Shown: positions 8,369 to 17,251 of the stretch, one piece after another
How positions within the stretch are numbered: position 1 is the first letter of the stretch
Layout of the letters: every line of letters begins with the position of its first letter
Assembly (NCBI GenBank): GCA_018052825.1
Contig: JAGPMN010000002.1
Span: 16,143 to 80,142, forward strand
Direction of reading: 5' to 3'
Source: Methanothrix sp.
Lineage (GTDB): Archaea; Halobacteriota; Methanosarcinia; Methanotrichales; Methanotrichaceae
Length of the DNA: 64,000 bases
Program-made: the position numbers and the translations under genes
The notes under the pieces: generated by a model
The model's database searches: none
What the model was told of the DNA's origin: nothing
What the model saw: the letters and a program-made list of their open reading frames with translations, nothing else

Positions 8369-8743
8369 TCAGGGTGCCATCACCATCACCTTGAGGCTCA
8401 TGGATCTGTTCCTCGATCCGTTGCGGGCGTAGATGGTGTAGCTGGTGCTCTTTTCTGGCGCGACACTGGTGGAGCCTTTGAGGCCGACCTCGCCTATGCC
8501 CTGGTCGATTGCCGCCCACTCTGCGCCAACGACGCTCCAGCTGAGGTTTGATGCGCCTCCCCCATCCAGTACAGGCGGATCGGCTTTGAATGACTCTATG
8601 ACCGGATAGGGACTGACCTGGAGGTTGAGATAGAGCAGGCCTCCGCCTAAAAAGGCTGCCAGCAGCAAAAGCCAGATCGCAACCCCTGGTGGAGTCATCC
8701 AGAAGGACTTTTGCATATCCCAGTAGGCCTTCTTTTCAGCCAT
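8369..8743 (-). CDS. Membrane-anchored protein with an Ig-like domain, unknown function
   Basis: 124 residues: a short cytoplasmic N terminus, one strong transmembrane helix at about 20-41 (GVAIWLLLLAAFLGGG), then an outward domain with PVIESFKADPPVLDGGGASNLSW, WSVVGAEWAAIDQGIGEVG and STSYTIYARN, the signature of small beta-sandwich surface domains in archaeal secreted proteins. It ends near KVMVMAP. It lies 48 bp upstream of the secreted nuclease on the same strand, so the two may be co-transcribed. Confidence 0.65.
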   Translation of the reverse strand: MAEKKAYWDMQKSFWMTPPGVAIWLLLLAAFLGGGLLYLNLQVSPYPVIESFKADPPVLDGGGASNLSWSVVGAEWAAIDQGIGEVGLKGSTSVAPEKSTSYTIYARNGSRNRSMSLKVMVMAP

Positions 8744-8838
8744 CAGATCGATATGGTTCGCATACTGGCAAATATGCTTTGTGTCTCTGCTCTATGAGTC
8801 AGCGCCTCACCAGGCCCGCAGAGAGAGGCCCTGCCTTT

Positions 8839-9264
8839 CTATTCTCCTTTCGATCTCTCCTCAAACTCCTGGAACGTCCGCAGCGCTGACGCCAGCACCT
8901 TCGTCTGGCCTATGATGGAGGCGATGAATATCGCATCCAGTATCTCGTCCTCGCTCGCCCCCTCCTGCGCGGCGGCGTTCATGTGCACCTTCAGGCACCT
9001 GTCTGCGCCTGAGGCTGCAGCGGCAGAGACTGCGAGAAGCTCTGCGGTCTTCGGCTCCAGACTATTGGGGCGCAGGGCATAGAAGTCCTTTATGCTGGAG
9101 AAGATCATGAACTCCGGCCGGCGGGCCATGGCCCGCAGTATGAAGGGGACTGTGCCCAGCATCTGCTCTGCGTCGTCGTATATGTCCTGCTGGAGTGACT
9201 CTGTGCTCTCCAGCAGGGCCTTGATGAGGGACTTGTTTTCGGGCTTCATCGGCTTCTGCTCCAT
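8839..9264 (-). CDS. Carboxymuconolactone decarboxylase/AhpD-like protein
   Basis: 141 residues of helical AhpD-like fold, with LEPKTAELLAVSAAAASGADRCLKVHM followed by EDEILDAIFIASIIGQ. The family usually carries a CxxC-x3-H active site used in thiol-dependent peroxide reduction; here the first Cys is replaced (ADRC), leaving one Cys and the His. A classical AhpD redox relay is therefore unlikely without another thiol. GGAAG stands just before the ATG at 9264. Confidence 0.78.
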   Translation of the reverse strand: MEQKPMKPENKSLIKALLESTESLQQDIYDDAEQMLGTVPFILRAMARRPEFMIFSSIKDFYALRPNSLEPKTAELLAVSAAAASGADRCLKVHMNAAAQEGASEDEILDAIFIASIIGQTKVLASALRTFQEFEERSKGE

Positions 9265-9420
9265 TCTTCCAGCTTTCGCTTAACCTTTTCTGCATTTGGA
9301 TCTTCAATGCCTTGCAGGATCATAAGGGCGGATTTAGCGCATTCTCTGGCCTGGGTTCTTGATGCCTTGAACCATGTCAAACGGCATCTCACTCTCTTGC
9401 GCCCAGGGGTTTCATCTCCC

Positions 9421-9993
9421 TCAGCACACGATCTTCTTAAAGCACTCCTTGCAGAGCACCTTTCCCTCAGCCATCCGGCCCATGATCTCCATGAACCTCT
9501 CCCCGCACTGCTGGCACTTGATAGATGGATAGACCTTCGCCTTTTCCGGCACAGGGATGTCGACCTGCTTCACAGAGAGCAGATCCTCATCCCTGCCGCT
9601 CAGTATGGCATCGATGGCCTGGCTGCGCAGCATCTCCATATCGGGTCCGGGCGAAAGCTGCCCGGCCGCAGCCTTCATCCGCAGGGCATCCATGGGCCCG
9701 AAGACATCCCCCTTGAAGTAGATCCTGAGCGCACGCTTCTGGTCGCGAGAGTAGAATGTAAATGCCTGCTTGCCATTGTCGACCACAATCAGGTTGCCCT
9801 TTCCTGCAGTGCAGCCCAAGAGAGATTGCACAGCATCCACACTGCAGGATCTGTTCTCTGCGATGCATACCAGCTCCTCGTCCTCGGATCTGGGGTAGTG
9901 CTGTCGCACATACATTGCCACCCGGTAGCCCATGGCCAGGCCCGGGCATACATGGCCGTGAAACTCGGCCGCCTTCTTGAAGTCATCATCCAT
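9421..9993 (-). CDS. fmdE: FmdE-family protein (formylmethanofuran dehydrogenase subunit E-like)
   Basis: 190 residues from the preferred start. The N-terminal FmdE domain has AAEFHGHVCPGLAMGYR, a cysteine pair near VCIAENRSCSVDAVQ, and LLGCTAGKGNLIV; the C terminus is a zinc ribbon (IKCQQCGERFM then VLCKECF). FmdE proteins co-purify with molybdenum formylmethanofuran dehydrogenase in some methanogens, but many stand-alone homologues have no proven partner. No fmd/fwd genes are adjacent. I chose ATG 9993 because AAGGTGA lies 6 bases upstream; a GTG at 10008 is also in frame. Confidence 0.8.
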   Translation of the reverse strand: MDDDFKKAAEFHGHVCPGLAMGYRVAMYVRQHYPRSEDEELVCIAENRSCSVDAVQSLLGCTAGKGNLIVVDNGKQAFTFYSRDQKRALRIYFKGDVFGPMDALRMKAAAGQLSPGPDMEMLRSQAIDAILSGRDEDLLSVKQVDIPVPEKAKVYPSIKCQQCGERFMEIMGRMAEGKVLCKECFKKIVC

Positions 9994-10142
9994 AGCAGTC
10001 ACCTTCACCTTTGGCCAGTTCTGATATCAAAGGGAGGTCATGGAATAAGTAGATTTGCCGGAAAATTTATAGTGATAATTAAGCCTGCTAGAGTGTGATC
10101 ATGATCTTCAGGCCGATGCCGCAATTTCTAATCATCAAATTA

Positions 10143-10206
10143 AAGTATATTGATTGAAATCAGCCTTTCACCTGGGAGCGGGGCGGGGCAGCCCGGCCAG
10201 GCTCCC
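10143..10206 (+). promoter_or_regulatory. gltX promoter region and GC-rich leader hairpin
   Basis: A TATA-like AAGTATAT (about 10144-10151) is followed by a very GC-rich segment in which GGGAGC (10174-10179) pairs with GCTCCC (10201-10206). The hairpin ends 20 bases before the gltX ATG, whose GGAGATG ribosome site starts at 10214. In the otherwise AT-rich leader this hairpin could influence translation. A second TATA-like sequence lies at about 10065-10072. Confidence 0.4.
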
Positions 10207-10226
10207 CGCGCTTATGGAGATGTTTC

Positions 10227-11906
10227 ATGGAAGAGATCAGAGAGCTAATCGAAAAGTATGCGCTGCAGAATGCCGTGAAGTACAATGCCGCCCCCAATGC
10301 CGGCGCTGTCATGGGCAGGCTCATGGGAGAGCATCCTGAGCTTCGAGCCCGGGCCAGGGAGGTCTCGCCCCTCGTCAATGAGGTTCTGGCTGAGGTAGAG
10401 AGTGGCAGCCCGGAGGAGTGGCAGAAGAGGCTGGAGGCCATCGCCCCCCAGCTTCTCGCACAGCTCTCTATAAAGAAGGAGCCTGACAAGGGGCTGCCGG
10501 CCCTGGAGGGGGCTGAGGGGGGCGTTGTCATGCGCTTTGCCCCCAATCCCAACGGGCCGCCAACTCTTGGCAGCGCCAGGGGAATCATCGTCAACTCAGA
10601 GTATGTGAAGAAGTACGGTGGCAGGTTCATCATCCGCTTCGACGACACAGACCCCGTAAAGAAGCGGCCCATGGTGGAGGCTTACGGATGGTACCTGGAG
10701 GACTGCGAGTGGCTCGGCGCCCATCCGGATTTGGTGATCACCGCCAGCGAGAGGGTGGAGCAGTACTACCCGATTGCCGAGGAGCTGATCAGGCGGGGCG
10801 GGGCCTATGTCTGCGGCTGCCCACAGGCGGTCTTCAAGGAGCACAAGGACAGTGGGATCGAGTGCGAGCACCGGGGCCAGAGCGTGGAGCAGAACCTGGC
10901 GCTATGGAGGCAGATGCTGGACGGAACTTTGGCCGAGGGCCAGGCTGTCTTGCGGGTCAAGACAGATATGCACCACAAGGACCCGGCCATCAGGGACTGG
11001 CCTGCCTTCAGGATCGTCACCGCTCCGCATCCGCTGGTGGGGGAGAGGTACCGGGTCTGGCCGCTCCTCGACTTCGAGTCTGCGGTCGAGGACCATCTGC
11101 TTGGCACAACCCACATCATCAGAGGCAAGGACCTGGCTGACAGCGGCAGCAGGCAGAGGTACCTCTACGCCTATATGGGCTGGCAGTATCCGAGGGTGAT
11201 CCACTGGGGCAGGATCAAGATCCACCAGTTCGGCTCCTTCTCGACGAGCAAGCTGCGGAGGGCCATCGAGGCAGGGGAGTACAGCGGCTGGGACGACCCC
11301 CGCGTGCCCACTGTGCGGGCCATGCGCTGTCGCGGCATCCAGGCTGAGGCTTTGCGCAGGTTCATGATAGACCTGGGCGTAGGCGAGACTGACATCTCCA
11401 TAAGCATGGACTCAATCTACGCAGAGAACAGGAGGATCATAGACCCGGAGGCCAACAGGCGCTTCTTCGTCTGGGACCCTGTGGCGCTGGAGATCGAAGG
11501 GGATGTTCCAGCCATGGCGCGCGCACCTCTGCACCCGGCCATCGACCGCGGAGTGCGGGAGATCCCTGCGGGAAGAAGGCTGTTCATATGCAGAAGCGAC
11601 CTCTCTGCCCTGAAGGTAGGGGAGAGCATCCGGCTCAAGGACCTGTGCAATGTGGAGATCCTGAGCCTCGATCCAGCGAGGGCGCGCTTTGCAGGAAAGG
11701 ATTTGGGCAGGAGGATGCGCATCATCCACTGGGCTCCTGCGGACGGACCACGGGTCGTGGTTATGAGGCCGGACGGAGCCGACGAGGGCGTTGGCGAGGC
11801 CGGAATCGCTCAGGAGGTCGGAAAGGTGGTGCAGTTCGAAAGGTACGGCTTCGTACGGGTCAACTCTGCTCGCGAGATGATAGTGGCGTACTTTGCCCAC
11901 AGGTAA
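10227..11906 (+). CDS. gltX: Glutamyl-tRNA synthetase (archaeal, non-discriminating type)
   Basis: 559 residues, the usual archaeal length. It charges tRNA-Glu (and in archaea tRNA-Gln, later amidated by GatDE). After an archaeal N-terminal helical region of about 98 residues comes RFAPNPNGPPTLGS (103-116), an unusual form of the class I HIGH signature in which the second and last His are replaced. The motif RFDDTDP follows, and STSKLRRAI is the KMSKS-like loop. The C-terminal beta-barrel anticodon domain ends at 11906. The atypical HIGH form also occurs in Methanosarcinales as I recall, so it probably does not mean loss of activity. Confidence 0.93.
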   Translation: MEEIRELIEKYALQNAVKYNAAPNAGAVMGRLMGEHPELRARAREVSPLVNEVLAEVESGSPEEWQKRLEAIAPQLLAQLSIKKEPDKGLPALEGAEGGVVMRFAPNPNGPPTLGSARGIIVNSEYVKKYGGRFIIRFDDTDPVKKRPMVEAYGWYLEDCEWLGAHPDLVITASERVEQYYPIAEELIRRGGAYVCGCPQAVFKEHKDSGIECEHRGQSVEQNLALWRQMLDGTLAEGQAVLRVKTDMHHKDPAIRDWPAFRIVTAPHPLVGERYRVWPLLDFESAVEDHLLGTTHIIRGKDLADSGSRQRYLYAYMGWQYPRVIHWGRIKIHQFGSFSTSKLRRAIEAGEYSGWDDPRVPTVRAMRCRGIQAEALRRFMIDLGVGETDISISMDSIYAENRRIIDPEANRRFFVWDPVALEIEGDVPAMARAPLHPAIDRGVREIPAGRRLFICRSDLSALKVGESIRLKDLCNVEILSLDPARARFAGKDLGRRMRIIHWAPADGPRVVVMRPDGADEGVGEAGIAQEVGKVVQFERYGFVRVNSAREMIVAYFAHR

Positions 11907-12022
11907 ATTTGCTAAAGGGCAGGCCTTTACCGCATCCTTTTCAGGCTTCATTCGGACTTGTCCTCTTCCAATAGACGAGCCATCTCCTAACGGCTTGGGC
12001 ATTGGGGCTTTCAATCTGGTAC

Positions 12023-12889
12023 TTAAATCCCCAGCATCTCCGCCGCCCCCGCCAAAAACGCCGCCAGCGCCACAGCCATCCCCTTCTTGAGAGCCCTCTG
12101 CGCCCCGCTGGCGTCTCCACACACAATCATCCTCACAGATAGCACGAAGAGCAGGTCTGCGACAGCCACAATCACCAGATACAGCCGCCCGAAGGGCGCG
12201 AAGAAGCTCAGTGCCACCGCCGCCAGGGCGAAGGCAGCTGCGAGGGCGGATGAGAGACGCTCGCCTGCAATGATGGGCAGCGTCCGCGCCCCGCCTGCGA
12301 TGTCCCCTGCCATGTCCTCGATGTCCTTCTCGATCTCCCGGCTCATGCTGATCAAAAAGGACAGAGCAAAAGGAATGCAGTTGGCCAGGAGGCCTGCAGT
12401 GCCTGCGGCGGCGCCACCGAAGAGGAATGTCGATCCGGTGAGATAGGCGACGCACACATTTCCGGCCAGGGGCGTAGCCTTGAGGCTTCTGGCATAGAGG
12501 ATGAGAAGCGCCGAGTTGAAGACGGCGAGAAGCAGGCAGACGCTGTTCACCAGCCCCGCCAGAAGAGATCCGGCTGCGAAGAGGGCCATCGAGTAGTAGA
12601 GGGCTGCCCGGGGAGAGATCCTGCCGCTCGGTATGGGCCGGCCCGGCCTGTTTACGGCGTCGATCTGCCGGTCGCAGTAGTCGTTGACCGCATTTCCAGC
12701 GCCTGTGACCAGGAACACAGCGAGAAAGATGAGGGCCGTGGCACAGGGCGCAAGACCGCCGGCTATGGCCAGGCCGATGATCGCCGCTGCTGCCGCCATT
12801 GCGCCGTTGAAAGGACGCAGTATCTCCCAGTATGCCCTCAAGCCCTCCATCCCTGCGGCATAAACAGGCCCCATGCCATCTTTTTGCAT
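12023..12889 (-). CDS. UbiA prenyltransferase, probable digeranylgeranylglyceryl-phosphate synthase
   Basis: 288 residues with about eight hydrophobic helices. Two Asp-rich prenyl-diphosphate sites are visible: NDYCDRQIDAVNRP and REIEKDIEDMAGD. The archaeal enzyme adds the second geranylgeranyl chain to geranylgeranylglyceryl phosphate, the second ether bond of archaeal membrane lipids; sequence PGRPIPSGRIS is typical. An alternative start at ATG 12850 (EGLRAYWEILRPFNG) gives a more usual N terminus. It converges with gltX. Confidence 0.83.
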   Translation of the reverse strand: MQKDGMGPVYAAGMEGLRAYWEILRPFNGAMAAAAAIIGLAIAGGLAPCATALIFLAVFLVTGAGNAVNDYCDRQIDAVNRPGRPIPSGRISPRAALYYSMALFAAGSLLAGLVNSVCLLLAVFNSALLILYARSLKATPLAGNVCVAYLTGSTFLFGGAAAGTAGLLANCIPFALSFLISMSREIEKDIEDMAGDIAGGARTLPIIAGERLSSALAAAFALAAVALSFFAPFGRLYLVIVAVADLLFVLSVRMIVCGDASGAQRALKKGMAVALAAFLAGAAEMLGI

Positions 12890-12915
12890 CCGGCACAGTC
12901 ATTATACGGCCCGTC

Positions 12916-13236
12916 CTATCCGGATATGCCGCGCGTAAGGTAGAGCAGATAGATCTCAGTTAAGTAGCTATCGATGTGGGTGGTATGGGGCAGAGGATAA
13001 TCCAGCCTCGCAGGAGGCCTGGCCAGCTTGAGCAGATATGTTGAGCTGGCCGGAACCTTCTCCCGGCAGATCAGCCCCAGGCCCCTCAGCCTGCCCACGA
13101 TCTTGGAGCAGCGGCTGCTGTCCACTGACAGCATGCGGCGCAGCTCGGACTGGAATAGCCCGCTATCCTGCGAGCCGATGAGATCGAGAGCCTTCTCCTG
13201 AAGAGCGGAGGAGCTGCTCCCTGACTTCTTCGCCAT
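12916..13236 (-). CDS. Winged-helix transcriptional regulator (MarR/HTH-24-like)
   Basis: 106 residues. ALQEKALDLIGSQDSGLFQSELRRML forms the first helices; SSRCSKIVGRLRGLGLICREKV is the recognition helix plus wing. The last 30 residues end in a hydrophobic helix (LTEIYLLYLTRGISG) that could dimerise. It has no obvious ligand domain. Two copies of TTTTGATATA stand upstream (13273, 13297) and may be promoter or autoregulatory sites. Targets are unknown; the UbiA gene is 26 bp downstream and may be co-transcribed. Confidence 0.75.
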   Translation of the reverse strand: MAKKSGSSSSALQEKALDLIGSQDSGLFQSELRRMLSVDSSRCSKIVGRLRGLGLICREKVPASSTYLLKLARPPARLDYPLPHTTHIDSYLTEIYLLYLTRGISG

Positions 13237-13540
13237 GATATCGCCTTCCTGATGAGTTTAATACTTAATTTATTTTGATATACTGTTATGAGCTCCTTTT
13301 GATATAAATTCTTTTTGTTAAAACAAGCTTTTTGATGGAAGGAATAATGATAAATCCATTTAAAATGGGATCTATTTACATATATATCTATCATTAGAAA
13401 TCTTTAGAAGGATATGAGAACATACCTGGAATATAAATCCTACAGTCTGCATCTTTTGTGTAGAATAACTTTATATAGATATAACCTAAGTGTAGTACCA
13501 ATGATGAAATTGCGGAGGGAGTGACATTACCAGGAGAGAC
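13237..13540. promoter_or_regulatory. AT-rich divergent intergenic region with repeated TTTTGATATA
   Basis: About 300 bp with no gene. TTTTGATATA occurs at 13273-13282 and 13297-13306, 24 bp apart, just upstream of the winged-helix gene; read on the minus strand it is TATATCAAAA, so one copy may be a TATA element. An interrupted palindrome CCATTT-A-AAATGG lies near 13358. For the plus-strand gene a TATA-like CTTTATATAG lies near 13469. Confidence 0.4.
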
Positions 13541-13915
13541 TTGCACTGGCCCAACACTGAGAGCGCGAGGGTGCTTGTCGGGCTTGGATCTGCCTCGGAT
13601 ACACAGGTTGATCTGGAGAATAAAGTAGCTGCTCTTGAAAATCGCCTGAGGCAATTTGAAAATACCTGCTCGGATCTAAGCGCACAAATTGCGAATCTGC
13701 AGGAGAATTTGTGCGAGACGAACAGAATCATCAGGGATCTGGAGAGCAGAAACAGCCGCATAAAGCCAGCAGTGGTGGTATTGAGCATACTGCTTGTATC
13801 ATCTCTGATAGTCTGCTTCCCCCATCAAAGCAGTGATCTGTTGGCATCAATCTACGCAGTCAGCAAAAATGGCCTCAATGCCCTTATGGCAAATCCGCTG
13901 CTTCACAGGCTCTAA
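13541..13915 (+). CDS. Coiled-coil membrane protein, unknown function
   Basis: 124 residues from a TTG start with AGGAGAG about 4-10 bases upstream. Residues 22-70 are a heptad-rich coiled coil (VDLENKVAALENRLRQFENT and onward), followed by a single transmembrane helix at about 75-92 (PAVVVLSILLVSSLIVCF) and a short C-terminal tail. It looks like a small membrane-tethered coiled coil. No family recognised. A good TATA element lies about 70 bp upstream. Confidence 0.6.
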   Translation: MHWPNTESARVLVGLGSASDTQVDLENKVAALENRLRQFENTCSDLSAQIANLQENLCETNRIIRDLESRNSRIKPAVVVLSILLVSSLIVCFPHQSSDLLASIYAVSKNGLNALMANPLLHRL

Positions 13916-14005
13916 GATGCATGAGTCTGCGGCGAGCCAAAAAAAGGAGAGGCAAAATAGCAGAAGGGCAGATCAAACTCCGTATCAGCGCGGAGTCCCC
14001 GGTCT

Positions 14006-15583
14006 TCACGCCGTGGTAGTTGAGGCACTCTTCTCTCCGTCCCGCTCCTCTGAGTTAAGAAGCATCAGCCGGTTTATGGCACTGACCAAAGCCTCCACCG
14101 AGGCCATGACTATGTCCTCGCGGGCGCTTCTGGCTGCAACCCTGCGCCCCTGGCCGTCCTCCACACCTATGACCACCTGTGCCAGAGCGTCCGAGCCGCC
14201 TGTTATGGCCTCGATCCTGAAGTCGCTGAGGTGAATGGATGTGTCGCTGTCCAGCAGCCTCTGCACGGCATTGACGGCAGCATCCACCGGCCCGACTCCG
14301 GTATTGGCGAGAACCCGCTCCTCGCCCCGCACCAGTGCCCTTACAGTCGCAGTTGGGGTGATGATGTTTCCGGTCATGACCGAGACCTCCTTGAGAACCA
14401 CAGCCTGGCTCTCCCTGGCCACATCTCCAATGACGGCATCGGCAATGGCCTGCAGGTCTATCTCCCCTATCTGCTTTCCCTTGTCCCCCAGCTCCTTGAT
14501 CCTATCCAGGATCTCGGCAAGCTGCTCCCCCGTGGGATGGTAGCCCGCATCCTCCAAAACCTTGGCCACGGCATGCCTTCCAGTGTGCTTTCCCAGCACT
14601 ATCCGCCTCTTGTGCCCCACCATCTCCGGAGTCATGATGCCCGGCTCGAAGGTCTTGCTGTTCTCAATCACCCCCTGGCTGTGAATGCCGCTCTCATGGG
14701 AGAACGCATTCTCGCCCACGATGGGCGCGGTGATGGGAATCTTGACTCCAGTGAGCCGTTCCACCATCCGGGCCGTCTCCACCAGGTACTCTGTCCTGAT
14801 GCTGGTCTTGGCCCCATAGATGGAGCGCAGGCTCATCACCGTCTCCGCCAGGTTGGCGTTTCCAGCCCTCTCGCCGAGGCCGTTGACGCAGACCTGCACC
14901 TCGCGAGCGCCAGCCTCCACCGCCGCCAGGCTGTTGGCCACTGCGAGGCCGAAGTCGTTATGGCAGTGCACATCCACCACCATATGCACATCATCGCATA
15001 TGTCCTTCACAAATCGGTAGAAGGAAGATGGCACGGCCACACCCACTGTATCCGGGATATTTATGATGTCGCAGTGCGCCTCCTCCACCGCTCTGAAGAT
15101 GCGGTGCAGGAACTCGGGCGAGGTGCGGGTGGCGTCCATGGCAGAGAAGAGACAGATCCTGCCGCTGTCCTTGACAAACTCCACAATATCCACCGCATCG
15201 GCCACGATCTCATCATGGCTCATCTTGATGGTATGAGCTATCTGAATATCTGAGGTGGGAACGAATACGTGGACAATGTCCACTCCGGCATCGATACAGG
15301 CCTGAGCGTCCTTTTTTACAATGCGGGAGAGGCCACAGACCTTAGCATCAAAGCCGGACTTGGCGATCCTTCTCACGCTTTCAAACTCACCTTTGGAGGA
15401 TACCGGAAAGCCAGCCTCGATGATATTCACTCCGAGTTTGTCAAGCTGCCTGGCGATCTGGACCTTCTGCTCCTGGGTGAGTGAGACGCCGGGAGTCTGC
15501 TCGCCATCTCTAAGTGTGGTGTCAAAAATGCGTACTTTTTCGTTAGCAAGCGAACGAACGTCGTAGAAGACGATTCCCCACAG
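14006..15583 (-). CDS. 2-isopropylmalate/citramalate synthase family (LeuA/CimA)
   Basis: About 525 residues if read from the CTG at 15583. The essential N terminus [19 protein letters not shown] (with the metal-binding Asp) is encoded upstream of the first ATG (15430) and must belong to the protein. [12 protein letters not shown] supplies the HxH metal ligands, and [13 protein letters not shown] is characteristic. The C-terminal LeuA dimer domain for feedback binding is present (about 370-500). The enzyme condenses acetyl-CoA with 2-oxoisovalerate or pyruvate for Leu or Ile synthesis; which is not decided. The frame has no ATG, GTG or TTG between the upstream stop and the catalytic motif, so the start is non-canonical or the sequence has a frameshift. 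Confidence 0.75.
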   Translation of the reverse strand: MWGIVFYDVRSLANEKVRIFDTTLRDGEQTPGVSLTQEQKVQIARQLDKLGVNIIEAGFPVSSKGEFESVRRIAKSGFDAKVCGLSRIVKKDAQACIDAGVDIVHVFVPTSDIQIAHTIKMSHDEIVADAVDIVEFVKDSGRICLFSAMDATRTSPEFLHRIFRAVEEAHCDIINIPDTVGVAVPSSFYRFVKDICDDVHMVVDVHCHNDFGLAVANSLAAVEAGAREVQVCVNGLGERAGNANLAETVMSLRSIYGAKTSIRTEYLVETARMVERLTGVKIPITAPIVGENAFSHESGIHSQGVIENSKTFEPGIMTPEMVGHKRRIVLGKHTGRHAVAKVLEDAGYHPTGEQLAEILDRIKELGDKGKQIGEIDLQAIADAVIGDVARESQAVVLKEVSVMTGNIITPTATVRALVRGEERVLANTGVGPVDAAVNAVQRLLDSDTSIHLSDFRIEAITGGSDALAQVVIGVEDGQGRRVAARSAREDIVMASVEALVSAINRLMLLNSEERDGEKSASTTTA

Positions 15584-15699
15584 AGGTTTCTTGTGTCATA
15601 GAATAAAGGTAGCATGAGCAGCTATAAAGCTTTTGCCTCTCAGGCCTCACCTCCTGTATCTCGGAGCAGAAATGACCTCGGGCTCATCTGTTCACCGGC

Positions 15700-16314
15700 T
15701 CACGCCCGCCTGGAAGCAGTTGCGTTTCCGCTTGAGGATATCTGCCCTCCCGCCCTCAATATGTAGCTCCCGGACAGGGTATCGTTCTCCAGTAGCAGGT
15801 CCAGATCGTACTGCTCGCTCTTGGCACCCTCATACTCCGGCTGTGCGGATTTGACTGCCAGCAGTAGCTCTTCCCCTGCAAATGATCCGCTTGCGCTCAT
15901 GGAGACAGTCGTGCTGCCTTTAGTCAACGCGCCAAATCCCATCACATTCTCCCTCCCTGCGGACCAGAGGGTCAGGTCCAGCGCTCTGTCTCTCATCTCC
16001 TGGAAGCGAACAGTCCACTTTCCGCTTATGGCATCTCCGAGATCCCGTTCCGCTTCGCTGCTGGCGTTGCCTGCCTGCATCTGGCTGGCGCTGGAGTTAT
16101 TTTCCAGCTCAGACTGCATCTTCGGCTTTGTGTCAGGCATATCCATGTTCGGCGGGGTGATCTTGGGTGCCGGCACATCCATATTGGCAGGGGGTATGGT
16201 GGGCACTGCAATCGCTCCGGCGTCAACAGCCCCGGCAACGGAGATGCCCTGGAATAAAGAGAGGCATAGGCCTGAAAACAGTAACAGACATGATATCGCG
16301 GCTGCCGGCTTCAT
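15700..16314 (-). CDS. Secreted protein, unknown function
   Basis: 204 residues from ATG 16314, preceded by GAGGAGA. A signal peptide (MKPAAAISCLLLFSGLCLSL, cut near AGAVDA) is followed by a Pro/Met/Asp-rich linker with the repeated pattern xxPPNMDxP, then a beta-rich domain starting ISGKWTVRFQEMRDRALDL. That domain (WSAGRENVMGFGALTKGS; DTLSGSYILRAGG) resembles a small secreted beta-barrel in layout. No family is recognised. Confidence 0.65.
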   Translation of the reverse strand: MKPAAAISCLLLFSGLCLSLFQGISVAGAVDAGAIAVPTIPPANMDVPAPKITPPNMDMPDTKPKMQSELENNSSASQMQAGNASSEAERDLGDAISGKWTVRFQEMRDRALDLTLWSAGRENVMGFGALTKGSTTVSMSASGSFAGEELLLAVKSAQPEYEGAKSEQYDLDLLLENDTLSGSYILRAGGQISSSGNATASRRA

Positions 16315-16387
16315 TTCTCTTCTCCTCGCCCGGTGGTTTATGGCTGGCAAGGGATTTTAACCTTTGGCCTGACTTCATAGCCGAAGA

Positions 16388-17191
16388 TCACAGCCCTCCG
16401 TGCCGTCTCACATGCTCCCAGGCCCTCTGCCCCCTGGGAAAACTCTCCGGGTGGCTGTAGATGGAAGCGTCCTCGCGGTCAAAGAGCTCTCTGTCCTCTC
16501 CCACCGGGCAGACCTTGATGCAAATGCCGCAGGGGGAGATGCCATGTCTGGCGAGCTCTGCGCTGTGCTCTGTACATCTCTTCTTGTCGCTGAGCCCCTC
16601 AGGATAGTCCCTCCCGTCCAGGGCCCCCGCCGGGCACATATTGACGCAGCGCATGCATCTGGTGCACAGATCCTCGGAGAGAAGAGGGTCGGCTGGCAGC
16701 CTGGCCGATGTGAAGACCGAGCCGAAACGAACGCGCGGCCCGTAGCGAGTGGTGAGGAGCATATTGTTGATACCGAAGCTGCCGAGGCCGGCAAGGAAGG
16801 CGGCGTGCCGGTGGGAGAAGAAGGCTACAGGGCTCTTTTGCAGGGCTTTGATGCCGGCATATCCGTCCCTCGGAACGAAGATTGAAGCATGCCCCTTTTC
16901 GCTGAGAAGGCCGGCCAGCCTGTAGGTGTGCTGGTCCAGCAGGGTGTTGACTGTGTTGTACAGCTCGCGGTAGAAGATGGAGGGGGATGTCTCAAGGACG
17001 GGAAGGGCCACCGGCAGGCCGATGACTATCACCGACTTTGCCTCAGGAAATATGGACTGGGGATAGAAGTCCTCGGGCATCCAGGGCTGGAAGGGGGGGC
17101 TCTCCCACCGCTCCACACTCGCCACTCCCGCAAGAGGAATCTCCATCCTCCGGCACCAGTCCATTACCTCTGCCTTCAGCTCTTCGCTCAT
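16388..17191 (-). CDS. 4Fe-4S protein of the QueG-like (COG1600) family
   Basis: 267 residues from ATG 17191. The N-terminal half resembles the epoxyqueuosine reductase fold (PEDFYPQSIFPEAKSVIVIG; GINNMLLTTRYGPRVRFGSV). The C terminus carries two [4Fe-4S] sites: CTRCMRCVNMCPAGAL and CGICIKVCPVG with an intervening Cys. Archaeal homologues often do not act on queuosine; the corrinoid-binding reductase relatives suggest electron transfer to or from a corrinoid, but the substrate is unknown. I prefer this start over upstream ATGs because a duplicated promoter-like element overlaps them (see 17252-17447). Confidence 0.7.
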   Translation of the reverse strand: MSEELKAEVMDWCRRMEIPLAGVASVERWESPPFQPWMPEDFYPQSIFPEAKSVIVIGLPVALPVLETSPSIFYRELYNTVNTLLDQHTYRLAGLLSEKGHASIFVPRDGYAGIKALQKSPVAFFSHRHAAFLAGLGSFGINNMLLTTRYGPRVRFGSVFTSARLPADPLLSEDLCTRCMRCVNMCPAGALDGRDYPEGLSDKKRCTEHSAELARHGISPCGICIKVCPVGEDRELFDREDASIYSHPESFPRGQRAWEHVRRHGGL

Positions 17192-17251
17192 AAATTCTGA
17201 ATCGATTTCAAAGCATAAAAGTTTCTGCATGCGCTTTGCCTTTGAAAATTT

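Noticed and set aside
11412..12902. 496-codon minus-strand ORF across gltX and the UbiA gene
   Set aside because: It is antisense to gltX and in another frame of UbiA, rich in Arg/Gly/Cys as expected for a shadow in high-GC DNA, with no family features.
14231..15253. 340-codon plus-strand ORF opposite the LeuA/CimA gene
   Set aside because: Antisense to a strongly conserved enzyme; composition typical of a shadow frame.
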